Positions 16,991 to 26,155 of a stretch of 64,000 nt of DNA are shown here, piece after piece. This DNA comes from Salinimicrobium sediminis. Its GTDB lineage: Bacteria; Bacteroidota; Bacteroidia; Flavobacteriales; Flavobacteriaceae. The stretch is from positions 95,831 to 159,830 of the forward strand of contig NZ_OCMF01000005.1 in assembly GCF_900215295.1 (NCBI RefSeq), written 5' to 3'. A program made the position numbers and the translations under genes. Within the stretch, counting starts at the first letter, position 1, and each line of letters opens with the position of its first letter. A model generated the notes under the pieces. That model was not told the DNA's origin, did not search any database, and saw only the letters and a list, made by a program, of their open reading frames with translations.

Positions 16991-17764
16991 ATGGCTACGT
17001 ACAAGAAAAGAGGATATAAGCCCGGCACTAAAGAGGAGCAAAACACGGCTGTTGAAGATCATTCAACAACTGCAGAAGTTTTTAATACCCTTGATGAGGG
17101 TGCTAACAAGACTGAAGAATGGGTTGCCCGCAACCAGAAATATATCTTTATCATAATAGGTGTTGCTGCCGTTGTTATTCTTGGATACCTTGGTTATGAG
17201 GAATTTATCCAGGAGCCAAAAGAGGCTGAAGCTGCCAATGAAATGTATATGGCCCAGCAATATTTTGACAATGCACTTGATGCCCAGGGTGCGCAAAGTG
17301 ATTCCCTGTACAATATGGCTTTGACCGGAGGTCAGGGTAAATTTGGTTTTGAAGACATTATAGAGAATTATGGTTCTACCAAAGCCGGTAACCTTGCCCG
17401 TTACTATGCAGGTATGGCTTACCTAAGCACCAACCAGTATCAAAAAGCCATTGAGCACCTTGATGACTTTAAGAGTGACGATGAAATACTTGCTCCGCTT
17501 GCAAAAGGTGGAATTGGAGATGCTTTCCTTCAGCTGGATCAACCGGAAGAGGCTTTAAGTTATTATGAAGAGGCAGCTACCATGAGAGACAATAACTTTA
17601 CTGCGCCAAAATTTCTTCTTAAGGCTGCGATGACAGCAATAAGTTTAGGAGATGGGGAAGCTGCTGAAGAGTATCTAACCAGGATCGAAAAAGAATATCC
17701 AGAATCTGCTGAAGCTAATAAAGTAGCAGCCTATATGGGTCAGGCTCAGGCAATGCAACAATAA
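16991..17764 (+). CDS. Membrane-anchored tetratricopeptide-repeat protein
   Basis: The 257-residue protein has a cytoplasmic basic N-terminus (MATYKKRGYKPGTKEE), one transmembrane helix (about 50-68, FIIIGVAAVVILGYLGY) and a periplasmic part with about four TPR-like helical hairpins, for example ARYYAGMAYLSTNQYQKAIEHL and AKGGIGDAFLQLDQPEEALSYYEEA. This arrangement is that of the YfgM/CcmH-type TPR proteins, which assist periplasmic chaperone traffic; that role is only a guess here. It precedes ribH by 3 bp and the pair is conserved in flavobacteria. Confidence 0.85.
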   Translation: MATYKKRGYKPGTKEEQNTAVEDHSTTAEVFNTLDEGANKTEEWVARNQKYIFIIIGVAAVVILGYLGYEEFIQEPKEAEAANEMYMAQQYFDNALDAQGAQSDSLYNMALTGGQGKFGFEDIIENYGSTKAGNLARYYAGMAYLSTNQYQKAIEHLDDFKSDDEILAPLAKGGIGDAFLQLDQPEEALSYYEEAATMRDNNFTAPKFLLKAAMTAISLGDGEAAEEYLTRIEKEYPESAEANKVAAYMGQAQAMQQ

Positions 17765-17767
17765 TCT

Positions 17768-18265
17768 ATGGCTACCGAAGGAAAAAATCTTTCTGAATAC
17801 GATAAGAATAAGATCCCAAACGCGAAGGAATTCAGGTTTGGGATCGTTGTTTCTGAATGGAACGATAATATTACTGAGAATCTTGCACAGGGAGCGATAA
17901 AAGTACTTCTGGAGAATGACGTTCTGGAAAGAAAGATCGTTCGCTGGAATGTTCCCGGAAGTTTTGAATTGATCTACGGGTGTAAGAAAATGCAGGAGAG
18001 TTTTGATATGCTTGATGCTATTATTGCTATAGGTAGTGTTATCGAAGGAGAAACAAAACATTTTGACTTTGTGTGTCAGGCAGTTTCTCAAGGCATTAAG
18101 GATCTTAATGTTCAAAACGATATACCTGTTATCTTTTGTGTGCTTACAGATCAAAATGTGCAGCAGGCCATTGACCGCTCTGGCGGTAAACATGGTAACA
18201 AAGGAGCAGAAGCGGCGGTTGCTGCAATAAAAATGGCACAGCTGCGCAAGGACTCGCGTATTTAA
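17768..18265 (+). CDS. ribH: 6,7-dimethyl-8-ribityllumazine synthase
   Basis: Lumazine synthase joins the ribityl-pyrimidinedione and dihydroxybutanone phosphate in riboflavin synthesis, and assembles as pentamers or 60-mers. The 165-residue product shows FGIVVSEWNDNITENLAQGA near 25-44 (substrate W/N residues), VPGSFELI near 67-74, the phosphate-binding AIGSVIEGETKHFDFVC near 92-108, and NKGAEAAVAAIKM near the end. The catalytic histidine is in TKHFDF (about H103). It lies in an operon with the upstream TPR gene. No FMN riboswitch is visible. Confidence 0.97.
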   Translation: MATEGKNLSEYDKNKIPNAKEFRFGIVVSEWNDNITENLAQGAIKVLLENDVLERKIVRWNVPGSFELIYGCKKMQESFDMLDAIIAIGSVIEGETKHFDFVCQAVSQGIKDLNVQNDIPVIFCVLTDQNVQQAIDRSGGKHGNKGAEAAVAAIKMAQLRKDSRI

Positions 18266-18371
18266 TTTTCTACAATAGGCATTGTTTTTGTTGCTGTGAG
18301 TTTGCTCTCCTAAACTTCGGAATTCTTGAGCATTTTAAGTAAATTTGAAATTCCGGTAATAAAGAATTGTA

Positions 18372-18671
18372 ATGCTTAAACTCAACATCTTTCAGCCTAA
18401 AAAGAAAAACAACAGGTATAATTATACCCCACGTTACTATAAAGGCAAAGACACCGGAAATATGTACAATTTCGATTCGAAATTCAACAAATACCGGGAA
18501 GCAACCAACGCAATTGATTTTGGCAGCCAATGGAAGCAGGCACGTGAAAGCAGCCGCAACCGTGGCAATCGTGAGATCAACCGCACAGTGCTGGTGATCA
18601 TAGCTATCCTGGTGCTAATATTCTTGTGGATCATCGACTTTGATCTCTCCATCTTTAGCAATCCCTATTAA
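18372..18671 (+). CDS. Small single-helix membrane protein upstream of mutL
   Basis: The 99-residue protein is basic and rich in Asn, Arg and Tyr, with one C-terminal transmembrane helix (about 76-92, TVLVIIAILVLIFLWII). It is conserved at this place beside mutL and ribH in flavobacteria, where databases sometimes call it riboflavin synthase subunit beta. That label is not supported, since there is no lumazine synthase or riboflavin synthase motif in it. The stop codon is directly followed by the mutL ATG. The orientation suggests a cytoplasmic N-terminus. The function is unknown. Confidence 0.75.
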   Translation: MLKLNIFQPKKKNNRYNYTPRYYKGKDTGNMYNFDSKFNKYREATNAIDFGSQWKQARESSRNRGNREINRTVLVIIAILVLIFLWIIDFDLSIFSNPY

Positions 18672-20522
18672 ATGACAGATGTTATTCATCTCTTACCAGA
18701 CCATGTCGCCAATCAAATCGCAGCAGGGGAGGTGGTGCAGAGGCCGGCTTCCGTAATTAAGGAACTGCTGGAGAATTCTATTGATGCAGGTGGCACAAAT
18801 ATTAAGATATTAGTAAAAGAAGCAGGAAAGACCCTTATCCAGGTGACCGATAATGGAAAGGGGATGAGTGTAACTGATGCCCGCTTATGTTTTGAGCGGC
18901 ATGCAACCTCCAAGATCAATTCGGCCGAAGACCTTTTCAGTTTAAAAACAAAAGGTTTCCGGGGGGAAGCGCTTGCATCTATTGCAGCTATCGCCCATGT
19001 GGAGCTTAAGACCAGGCAGGAAGATGATGAAGTAGGTACCTGCATCAGGATCGAAGGCAGTGAAGTGGTGTCACAGGAAGTTTGTGTTACCCCGCAAGGG
19101 AGCACGATCTGTGTAAAGAATCTTTTCTATAACATTCCTGCGCGCCGTAATTTCTTAAAAAGTGACACTGTAGAACTGCGTCACATCATCGATGAATTTC
19201 AGAGAGTAGCTTTAGCACATCCAATTATTCAGTTTTCACTATACCACAACGGGAGCGAATTATTTCAGCTTCCCGAAGCTAATTTCCGGCAAAGGATAGT
19301 CAATATCTTTGGTGGAAAGACCAATGAAAAACTGGTGCCTGTTCAGGAAGAGACAGGCATTGTGAAGATCCACGGTTTTGTTGGAAAACCTGAATTTGCC
19401 AAAAAGGGGAGGGGGGAGCAATTCTTTTTTGTTAATGACCGGTTCATTAAAAGTCCGTATTTAAATCATGCAGTTACCGCTGCTTTTGAAGGTCTGTTAA
19501 GGGATGGTGTTTATCCCAGTTATTTCCTGTTCTTACAGGTAGACCCAAAAAGTATTGATATCAATATCCACCCCACCAAAACCGAAATAAAATTTGATGA
19601 TGAACACGCACTATATACCATTTTGCGAAGTTCCATCAAGCATAGCCTTGGACAATTTAATGTAGCTCCCGTTCTGGATTTTGACCGGGATGCTACCCTG
19701 GATACTCCTTATGAATTTTCTAATAAAGCTGTGACCCCGCCTAAAGTGGAGGTGGATCACAATTTCAATCCTTTTAGAAATGAGGGTTCCGGAAAATCCG
19801 GTTTTTCGTACCCGAGGGAAAGGAGCAACAGCGGGAGCTGGGAAAGCCTTTACACTGGCCTTGGCGGCAATGGGCAGGAAAAAATCTCCGGATTTGAACA
19901 GGTGGAGTTTGAAAGTGAGGAGGTAACGGGGAATTTGTTCGGTAGTTCCGATTCGGGCGAAAGCAGCACCACCTTTCAGCTTAACAGGAAATATATCATC
20001 AGCACCCTTAAAAGCGGAATCCTGGTAATAGATCAGCATAGGGCCCATACAAGGATCCTGTATGAAGAATTGCTAAAGAACATTACTATTACTTCGGCCG
20101 TGAGTCAACAATTATTATTTCCGCTATTGCTTCAGTTTTCAAAGCATGAGATTGAACTACTAAAAGAGATCAAGGATTCCCTCGAACAAACCGGTTTTAT
20201 ATTTTCAGAGATCAGGAAAGATTCCGTGGAGATCTCAGGCATTCCTACTCTTATTTCAGAAAGTGAAGTGGCTATTCTGCTGGAGCAATTGTTGAGTGAC
20301 CTGGAAAATGAAGTGCCCGGAACCGGCTTTTCACAGATCGATACGCTTTCAAAATCTCTTGCAAAAGGCATGGCAGTAAAATCTGGCACTATATTGAATT
20401 CAGCCGAACAACAAAATATTGTTAATAGTTTATTTGCCTGCAAGGAAACCACTTTATCTCCAAATAATAAACCTATTTTTACTACCTTAACTGTAGAAGA
20501 ATTGGATAAAAAGTTCATGTAA
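18672..20522 (+). CDS. mutL: DNA mismatch repair protein MutL
   Basis: MutL couples MutS mismatch recognition to strand removal. The GHKL ATPase domain occupies about residues 1-200, with LLENSIDAGGT near 32-42, DNGKGM near 62-67, and TKGFRGEALASIAA near 94-107. The ribosomal S5-like domain follows to about 330, and the C-terminal dimerisation domain starts near 430 (FQLNRKYIISTLKSGILVIDQHRAHTRILYEELL; QHRAH is its key motif). I do not see the DQHA(X)2E(X)4E endonuclease motif in canonical form: QHRAHTRILYEE is a near match. Nicking activity is therefore plausible but unproven. The length of 616 is typical. Confidence 0.96.
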   Translation: MTDVIHLLPDHVANQIAAGEVVQRPASVIKELLENSIDAGGTNIKILVKEAGKTLIQVTDNGKGMSVTDARLCFERHATSKINSAEDLFSLKTKGFRGEALASIAAIAHVELKTRQEDDEVGTCIRIEGSEVVSQEVCVTPQGSTICVKNLFYNIPARRNFLKSDTVELRHIIDEFQRVALAHPIIQFSLYHNGSELFQLPEANFRQRIVNIFGGKTNEKLVPVQEETGIVKIHGFVGKPEFAKKGRGEQFFFVNDRFIKSPYLNHAVTAAFEGLLRDGVYPSYFLFLQVDPKSIDINIHPTKTEIKFDDEHALYTILRSSIKHSLGQFNVAPVLDFDRDATLDTPYEFSNKAVTPPKVEVDHNFNPFRNEGSGKSGFSYPRERSNSGSWESLYTGLGGNGQEKISGFEQVEFESEEVTGNLFGSSDSGESSTTFQLNRKYIISTLKSGILVIDQHRAHTRILYEELLKNITITSAVSQQLLFPLLLQFSKHEIELLKEIKDSLEQTGFIFSEIRKDSVEISGIPTLISESEVAILLEQLLSDLENEVPGTGFSQIDTLSKSLAKGMAVKSGTILNSAEQQNIVNSLFACKETTLSPNNKPIFTTLTVEELDKKFM

Positions 20523-21272
20523 ATGGGAAGAATGACTGAAACCGTTAAGGTTCTTTTGATCATTAATGTTATTGTCTATATAGGGAGCCAGGTTTTAGGA
20601 AATCAAGCCTACCAGTTATTTTCACTGTGGTTCGTGGAGAACGAAAATTTTGGATTTTGGCAGGTGATCACGCATATGTTCATGCATGATCCTAACAGTA
20701 TCTTTCACATTCTGTTCAACATGTATGCACTTTGGGCCTTTGGAAGCCCAATTGAACAGGTGCTGGGAAAGAACAGATTCCTGTTTTTCTATTTTTCGGC
20801 AGGGATAGGGGCTGCGATCATACACAGCCTGGTGAATTATTACCATTTCCAAAGCGGCTACAGCGAATTGCTGGAAGCGGGAATGACCCCCGGGGCGATT
20901 CAGAGCTTATTGGAAACAGGGCAGTATAACACTGCAATTTTAAATACAGTCTCGCAGGATATGCTGCGCGAATTCTTTGCATCCTATAATACACCTGCGG
21001 TAGGTGCATCGGGTGCAATATACGGGATCCTGGTAGCGTTTGGGATGTTGTTTCCCAATGTGGAGTTGTTCCTGTTGTTCGTTCCGGTGCCAATAAAGGC
21101 AAAATATTTTATACCGGCATTAATTGCAATTGACCTTTTTTCAGGGTTCACGGGATATTCTATATTTGGAGGAGGAATTGCTCATTTTGCACACGTAGGG
21201 GGAGCATTGTTTGGTTTCATCATGATGTGGTACTGGAAGAAAAATCAGTTTAATCAAAACCGCTGGGATTAA
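20523..21272 (+). CDS. Rhomboid-family intramembrane serine protease (copy 1)
   Basis: The 249-residue, six-helix membrane protease belongs to the rhomboid family. The nucleophile serine is in GASGAIYG (about residue 162) and the catalytic histidine in HFAHVGGALFG near 222-232. The HxxxN-type oxyanion region is in FHILFNMYALWAFG near 61-74. A non-standard insertion of about 60 residues lies between the second helix pair and the GASG helix. The ATG directly follows the mutL stop codon, and the second rhomboid gene overlaps its end. Substrates are unknown. Confidence 0.92.
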   Translation: MGRMTETVKVLLIINVIVYIGSQVLGNQAYQLFSLWFVENENFGFWQVITHMFMHDPNSIFHILFNMYALWAFGSPIEQVLGKNRFLFFYFSAGIGAAIIHSLVNYYHFQSGYSELLEAGMTPGAIQSLLETGQYNTAILNTVSQDMLREFFASYNTPAVGASGAIYGILVAFGMLFPNVELFLLFVPVPIKAKYFIPALIAIDLFSGFTGYSIFGGGIAHFAHVGGALFGFIMMWYWKKNQFNQNRWD

Positions 21273-22183
21273 TGAGGGGTAATAACAGGATAAGGTCCAA
21301 GATTCAAATGGCTACGGTTAGCGAAAAGTTGATCGCCGTGAATGTGGCTGTCTTTATCCTGATCTTCTTTTTTAAAACTCTTGCTTTTCTATTTAGCTTA
21401 AACTCAGATTTCCTGCTTGAGTGGCTGGTGTTTCCAAAGGAACTTGGAGAATTTATATTCAAACCCTGGTCTATCATCACCTATGCTTTTTTGCATAGCG
21501 GCATATGGCACCTTCTTTCGAACATGTTGATCCTTTATTTTTCCGGGGTTTATTTTTTGAACTATTTCTCTCCAAAAAAGCTGCTGAATTTCTACTTTTT
21601 GGGAGCCATATTTGGGGCCCTTGTTTATATGGCCAGTTATAATCTTTTTCCGGCCTTTCAGGGAACCGGCAGGTCATATCTTCTTGGAGCCTCGGCAGCG
21701 GTAATGTCTATACTTGTGGGAATCGCCACTCATATTCCACATATGAGGGTAAGACTAATCCTCCTTGGCAGTATCAAATTGTGGTGGATCGCTGCATTCC
21801 TGGTGGTCGTGGATATCATCCAAATCCCCATTTCCAATCCCGGAGGACATCTGGCCCATTTGGGAGGTGCAGCTTTTGGGTATTTGTACGCTAAGCAACT
21901 GGGGAGAGGAAACAACATCGCCAGTGGATTTGAAAAATTTCTTGACTGGTTTGGAGCTTTGTTTTCTTCCAGTCCTGCACCTCAAAAAAGGAGTAATTTA
22001 AAGACTGTTCATAAAAGAAAAAGCAGTCCCGGTACCCCTGCAGGAATTAATACCCGGGACCGGAATAAGAAAGAACAGCAGGAAAAGATCGATGCTATTC
22101 TTGACAAAATAAGTAAAAGCGGGTATGACAGCCTTACCAAACAGGAAAAGGATTATTTATTCAACGCGGGAAAAGAAGATTGA
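21272..22183 (+). CDS. Rhomboid-family intramembrane protease (copy 2) with C-terminal DUF6576-like tail
   Basis: The 303-residue rhomboid is paralogous to the one before it. The active-site serine lies in GASAAVMS (about residue 138), where the usual GxSG is GxSA, and the histidine in HLAHLGGAAFG near 191-201. HLLSNMLILYFSG near 78-90 matches the HxxxN region. After the sixth helix, a cytoplasmic tail of about 85 residues ends in KIDAILDKISKSGYDSLTKQE, the small helical domain often attached to bacteroidete rhomboids. The start overlaps the first rhomboid's stop (TAATG) and the next gene overlaps its stop, so the three genes are coupled. Confidence 0.9.
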   Translation: MRGNNRIRSKIQMATVSEKLIAVNVAVFILIFFFKTLAFLFSLNSDFLLEWLVFPKELGEFIFKPWSIITYAFLHSGIWHLLSNMLILYFSGVYFLNYFSPKKLLNFYFLGAIFGALVYMASYNLFPAFQGTGRSYLLGASAAVMSILVGIATHIPHMRVRLILLGSIKLWWIAAFLVVVDIIQIPISNPGGHLAHLGGAAFGYLYAKQLGRGNNIASGFEKFLDWFGALFSSSPAPQKRSNLKTVHKRKSSPGTPAGINTRDRNKKEQQEKIDAILDKISKSGYDSLTKQEKDYLFNAGKED

Positions 22184-23217
22184 TGAAAGGTCTCCACTGG
22201 TTTGATAAATTTCTGTTCTTCCTGAACATCCTGGCTGCACTGGTACTGCTTTTTTCCTATCTGTTGCCCTACATACCTCCCAGTACTTTTGCCTTGCTCT
22301 CTGTCTTTAGTTTAGGGGTGCCTTTGCTTATTGTGGTCAATGTCATTTTTTTGTTATTCTGGCTCTTCAGATTAAGAATACAGGCTTTACTGTCACTAAT
22401 TGTTTTGTTGATCGGTTTTAATCATGTCACTTCAGTATATGAGATCTCTTCGGGAGAAGAAGAAATGCAGGGGGATAATGTGCTAAAAGTACTTACTTAT
22501 AATGTGCGACAGTTCAACCAATACGGCTGGGCAGAAGACCGGGATATTCCGCAAAAGATTTCAGAATTCATTAAAGAACAGGATGCCGATGTGGTTGCCA
22601 TGCAGGAATACTACAACGGCGAACTCAATATTGCCCGGAGTTTTCCACATAAATACATAAAACTGAAAGACAAAAATGCTGAGTTTGGCCTGGCAATTTT
22701 CTCCAAATATCCCATTATTGCAACAGGATCTCTTGATTTTCCAACCCAGAGTAACAATAATGCTATTTATGCTGATATCTTTAAAGGGGGAGACACCATT
22801 AGAGTGATCAATGTGCACCTGCAGTCTTTTGGGATTAAACCCAATTTAAACAATATCGAAAAACAGCATACCAAGCGGGTATTTCTGGGAATGGGTCAGA
22901 CCTTTGTAAGGCAGGAACGACAAATGGACCTGGTGCGTGACCTGATTAAGAATACCGACCATCAATCAATTGTCCTGGGTGATTTCAATAATACCGCCTA
23001 TTCCTATGTCTACCGGGAGTTAAAGGCTCTTGGACTCAATGACGCCTATAAGGAAGCGGGCAATGGCTTCGGAAAGACCTTTGAGATCAAATACCTTCCC
23101 CTGCGTATAGATTTTATCCTCCCTCAGGATACTATGGAAATTCTGTCTTTTGAAAATTATGAAATCCCTTATTCAGACCATTTTCCTATTACGGCAAGTT
23201 TAAGGATCGGGAAGTAA
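22183..23217 (+). CDS. Membrane-anchored endonuclease/exonuclease/phosphatase family protein
   Basis: The protein has three N-terminal hydrophobic segments (about residues 8-85) and a C-terminal EEP domain (about 100-344) of the DNase I/inositol-phosphatase fold. The domain shows LTYNVRQFNQY, MQEYYNG, INVHLQSFG, LGDFNNTAYSYVYREL and the catalytic SDHFPI near the C-terminus. Substrate could be nucleic acid, phosphoinositide-like or other phosphodiester compounds. The ATG at 22183 overlaps the rhomboid stop (ATGA). Its 3' end overlaps that of wbqC by 18 bp on the other strand. Confidence 0.88.
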   Translation: MKGLHWFDKFLFFLNILAALVLLFSYLLPYIPPSTFALLSVFSLGVPLLIVVNVIFLLFWLFRLRIQALLSLIVLLIGFNHVTSVYEISSGEEEMQGDNVLKVLTYNVRQFNQYGWAEDRDIPQKISEFIKEQDADVVAMQEYYNGELNIARSFPHKYIKLKDKNAEFGLAIFSKYPIIATGSLDFPTQSNNNAIYADIFKGGDTIRVINVHLQSFGIKPNLNNIEKQHTKRVFLGMGQTFVRQERQMDLVRDLIKNTDHQSIVLGDFNNTAYSYVYRELKALGLNDAYKEAGNGFGKTFEIKYLPLRIDFILPQDTMEILSFENYEIPYSDHFPITASLRIGK

Positions 23218-23841
23218 AACTTTTTGGTTTTTAAGGTAATTTATTGCGTTGGGGCCTTCATTGAAAAGCAAATCCACAATACTAAGGTCATTTAAAAACC
23301 CGAATTTTTCCTGAAACACCTGCGTATAGGGTTCTATAATTACCGGTTTCGAATTTTTTGCATTGATCAAACTTCGACCATTGACCATGCCTTCAGGATT
23401 TAAAAAATATTCTGTCGTTTTCTCAAAGTTGATCTCTACCTGGAGACTTTCCTGTGCCAGTTCAAAACATTTGTAATTAAAGTCGATCAGAAATTCGAAA
23501 TTTTCGTCATAAAGCGGCTTGAAATCATCCTCATAAAATTCAAAGAAAGGCGAGGTGCGATATACGGTTTCCAGAGATCTCCAATGCTGTTTTTGCCATG
23601 GGAAATCATTTTCTATCCTTACATCCCGGTATTTTTGGTGATTGGATTTATTGCCGGTGTGCCTTATAGGAACGTTGAGAGATAACTTTCCGTTAGCTCC
23701 GTAAATATACATGCGGTTACGGTAGGTTTGTTTTTGATAATTATCTTCATTTTCAAAAACTACTTTTTCCGCCTTGATCATAGCCGCATATTGAGAAACA
23801 GGTCCAAAATATGCAGGATGTAACAGCAACTTGTGCATCAA
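23200..23841 (-). CDS. wbqC: WbqC-like family protein
   Basis: The 213-residue protein belongs to the WbqC family (PF08889). Motifs seen are LLHPAYFGPVSQYAAMIKAEKVVFENEDNYQKQTYRNRMYI (its first half is the family opening), LSVPI-like LSLNVPIRHTG, and the WQKQHWRSLETVYRTSPFFEFYEDDF core near 80-105. The family occurs in O-antigen clusters and next to lepB in Bacteroidota, but its reaction is not established. It lies 5 bp after lepB and is the last gene of the parA-parB-DUF5683-dapB-lepB operon. Confidence 0.88.
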   Translation of the reverse strand: MMHKLLLHPAYFGPVSQYAAMIKAEKVVFENEDNYQKQTYRNRMYIYGANGKLSLNVPIRHTGNKSNHQKYRDVRIENDFPWQKQHWRSLETVYRTSPFFEFYEDDFKPLYDENFEFLIDFNYKCFELAQESLQVEINFEKTTEYFLNPEGMVNGRSLINAKNSKPVIIEPYTQVFQEKFGFLNDLSIVDLLFNEGPNAINYLKNQKVLLPDP

Positions 23842-23846
23842 AAATG

Positions 23847-25415
23847 CTATTTTTTAGGTTTCTTTTTTCTGAAGAAGCTATATCCAAAAACACCTACAAG
23901 GATTACCAAAAAGTACGGAAAATAGGATACCGGGTCTCCCTGTCCTCCTACAGTAGTGAACATTCGGTCCCATCTTATTTTGCTTAATCCTGAAGCATGT
24001 GGGTCTAAGCTAAGCCATATAAAAACAGGTTTTCCCACAATATGATTTTCAGCGACAAAGCCCCAGTAGCGGCTATCCTCACTGTTATGGCGGTTATCTC
24101 CCATCATAAAGTAGTAATCCTGTTGGAAAGTATAGGAATCTATGGGCTGCCCGTTCAATAGCACCTGATTCCCTTTTACGGAGAGATTCTGTTCTCTTCC
24201 CATTTCCAAGCCTTCATAGAACTCAATGATGAGCCTGTATAGGGCCATAGTTTCGGGTGTAATTTCTACAGTTGCTCCCTTCTTCGGCACGTAGACCGGT
24301 CCAAAATTGTCCCTGTTCCAATTCACCCTGTTGTTATTGGGGAAAATAGTAGCCTCTTTTTCTCCTTTGGGAGTGATGATCCTTTCAATGGATGCTACAT
24401 TCGGATGATTCTTTAACCTTTGAAAATTTTCTTCGGTAAGCGACTGTATATAGAATTGGTTGGTATTGGGATCATGATAAAAAGCGTCGGTAATATCATA
24501 CATGCGGTAAAGTGTGTATGGATCAAATCCCTGGCCCTTTGTGGTTCCTGTATAGGAGTACTGAGGTTTAGCTCTTTCAGGTAACTGAAGCGGTTGATCA
24601 TTAACAAAGATCTTGCCGTCGATGATCTCCAGAGAGTCTCCGGGAATACCTACCGCTCTTTTTACATAATTGGATTTTTTGTCGATAGGTTTGTCATAAC
24701 GTATTCCAGATCTATCTCTAAATTTCCTTACTGTATCAATGGGCCAATTAAAAACCACTATATCATTGCGGCTAACATTCTGGAACCCCGGAATTCTAAA
24801 GTATGGAATGCCCGGCTTATTGAGGTAAGATTTAATACCTATTCCCGGAATGGTATCATGAACCATGGGAAAAGCTATAGGAGTGATGGGAGTCCTTGCG
24901 CCATAATGGAACTTGCTTACAAAAAGAAAATCTCCTACCAACAACGTTTTTTCAAGAGAGGAGGTTGGTATGGTAAAAGGCTGCATCACATAAGTATGTA
25001 CAATGGTAGCGGCAACTATGGCAAAAAGAATAGAGCTTATCCACTCTCCGGCAGCACTGCCCGGATGAAGACTTCTGTCCTCCCTGTGTTTTACCTCGGC
25101 AACATAGTTTAGATAGTAGATGTATAATCCGCAGGTAACCACTGCCAAAATAGTGTCTGTGGTTGAAGTGCGGCCAAAGCTTCTTACCGTTTCCACCCAT
25201 ACCACCGGGAACATGATAAGGTTCACAATGGGTATGAACAGGAGGATCACCCACCACCATGGGCGGTTGATGATTTTCATTAAAATAACCGCGTTATAAA
25301 TGGGAATAGCAGCTTCCCAGGCCTTACGTCCTGCTTTTTGATATAATCTCCAGGTTCCGAGGAAATGAATGAGCTGAACGAGAAGAACAAACAGGATCCA
25401 GTTTGTAAATGTCAT
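23847..25415 (-). CDS. lepB: Signal peptidase I, extended Bacteroidota type
   Basis: This is the leader peptidase, which cleaves Sec and Tat signal peptides in the inner membrane. The length of 522 is about twice that of the shortest bacterial enzymes. Residues 1-110 hold three or four extra hydrophobic helices of the DUF5684 type. The catalytic serine is in PTSSLEKTL (about 152-153) after the anchor helix, the general-base lysine in NYVKRAVGIPGDS near 265, and the box E motif MGDNRHNSEDSRYWG is near 440. A large insertion separates the last two. One further helix ends the protein (about 495-515). It sits between dapB and wbqC. Confidence 0.94.
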   Translation of the reverse strand: MTFTNWILFVLLVQLIHFLGTWRLYQKAGRKAWEAAIPIYNAVILMKIINRPWWWVILLFIPIVNLIMFPVVWVETVRSFGRTSTTDTILAVVTCGLYIYYLNYVAEVKHREDRSLHPGSAAGEWISSILFAIVAATIVHTYVMQPFTIPTSSLEKTLLVGDFLFVSKFHYGARTPITPIAFPMVHDTIPGIGIKSYLNKPGIPYFRIPGFQNVSRNDIVVFNWPIDTVRKFRDRSGIRYDKPIDKKSNYVKRAVGIPGDSLEIIDGKIFVNDQPLQLPERAKPQYSYTGTTKGQGFDPYTLYRMYDITDAFYHDPNTNQFYIQSLTEENFQRLKNHPNVASIERIITPKGEKEATIFPNNNRVNWNRDNFGPVYVPKKGATVEITPETMALYRLIIEFYEGLEMGREQNLSVKGNQVLLNGQPIDSYTFQQDYYFMMGDNRHNSEDSRYWGFVAENHIVGKPVFIWLSLDPHASGLSKIRWDRMFTTVGGQGDPVSYFPYFLVILVGVFGYSFFRKKKPKK

Positions 25416-25459
25416 GATGTAATTTGTTTATAAGTATGTGCTGCTGCTCAATTGTTACA

Positions 25460-26155
25460 TTAGAACAGCACATCCTTCATACTAAATATTCCTTTTTTAT
25501 GCTGAAGCCATTCTGCTGCAACTATTGCTCCCAGGGCAAAACCATCCCTGGAATGAGCTATGTGTTCTATTTTTATAGTGTCCACCGGAGAGTCATAGGA
25601 AATGATGTGTGTCCCGGGAACATTTTCAATCCTTTTAGCTGTAATACGCAATTCATCTTCGGCTACGGCATCCAGTTTCCATGCTTTTTTTTCTGAAGTT
25701 TCAAGGATCTGTTCAGCAAGGGTGATCGCAGTTCCGCTTGGAGCATCTAATTTTTGAGTGTGATGGATCTCTTCTATCCCTACTTTATATTCCGGAAAAT
25801 TCTTCATCATCTGCGCCAGCTGCTTGTTAAGCTCAAAAAACAAGGTTACACCAAGGCTGAAGTTTGAGGCGTAAATAAAAGCGGAATTGTTTTCTTCACA
25901 GATTTTTACAGCATCGTCATATTGCTGGAGCCATCCTGTGGTGCCCGAAACTACCGGGATTTGTTGCCTGAAACAGGTGGTGATATTATTAAAAGCAGCA
26001 TCAGGTACACTAAAATCTATTGCCACATCGGCTTTTTGGAGGTCGTATTTTTCTATATCGTCGGTGATCCTAAAGATGATCTCATGGCCACGTCCTTCGG
26101 CTAATCTTTCTATGGTTTTGCCCATTTTTCCGTAACCTAAAAGAGCTATTTTCAT
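25460..26155 (-). CDS. dapB: 4-hydroxy-tetrahydrodipicolinate reductase
   Basis: DapB reduces the DapA product with NAD(P)H in lysine and diaminopimelate synthesis. In 231 residues, the N-terminal Rossmann motif GYGKMGKTIE is at 7-16, VAIDFSVPDA near 49-58, SGTTGW near 90-95 and EIHHTQKLDAPSGTAITLAE near 145-164, where HH and K are the catalytic residues. The family usually has 240-270 residues, so this is a compact bacteroidete form. The start overlaps the stop of the DUF5683 gene by one base (TAATG). Confidence 0.96.
   Translation of the reverse strand: MKIALLGYGKMGKTIERLAEGRGHEIIFRITDDIEKYDLQKADVAIDFSVPDAAFNNITTCFRQQIPVVSGTTGWLQQYDDAVKICEENNSAFIYASNFSLGVTLFFELNKQLAQMMKNFPEYKVGIEEIHHTQKLDAPSGTAITLAEQILETSEKKAWKLDAVAEDELRITAKRIENVPGTHIISYDSPVDTIKIEHIAHSRDGFALGAIVAAEWLQHKKGIFSMKDVLF

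Noticed and set aside
18372..18671. Riboflavin synthase subunit beta label for the small gene before mutL
   Set aside because: The protein has no lumazine or riboflavin synthase motif. The real ribH is the gene before it.
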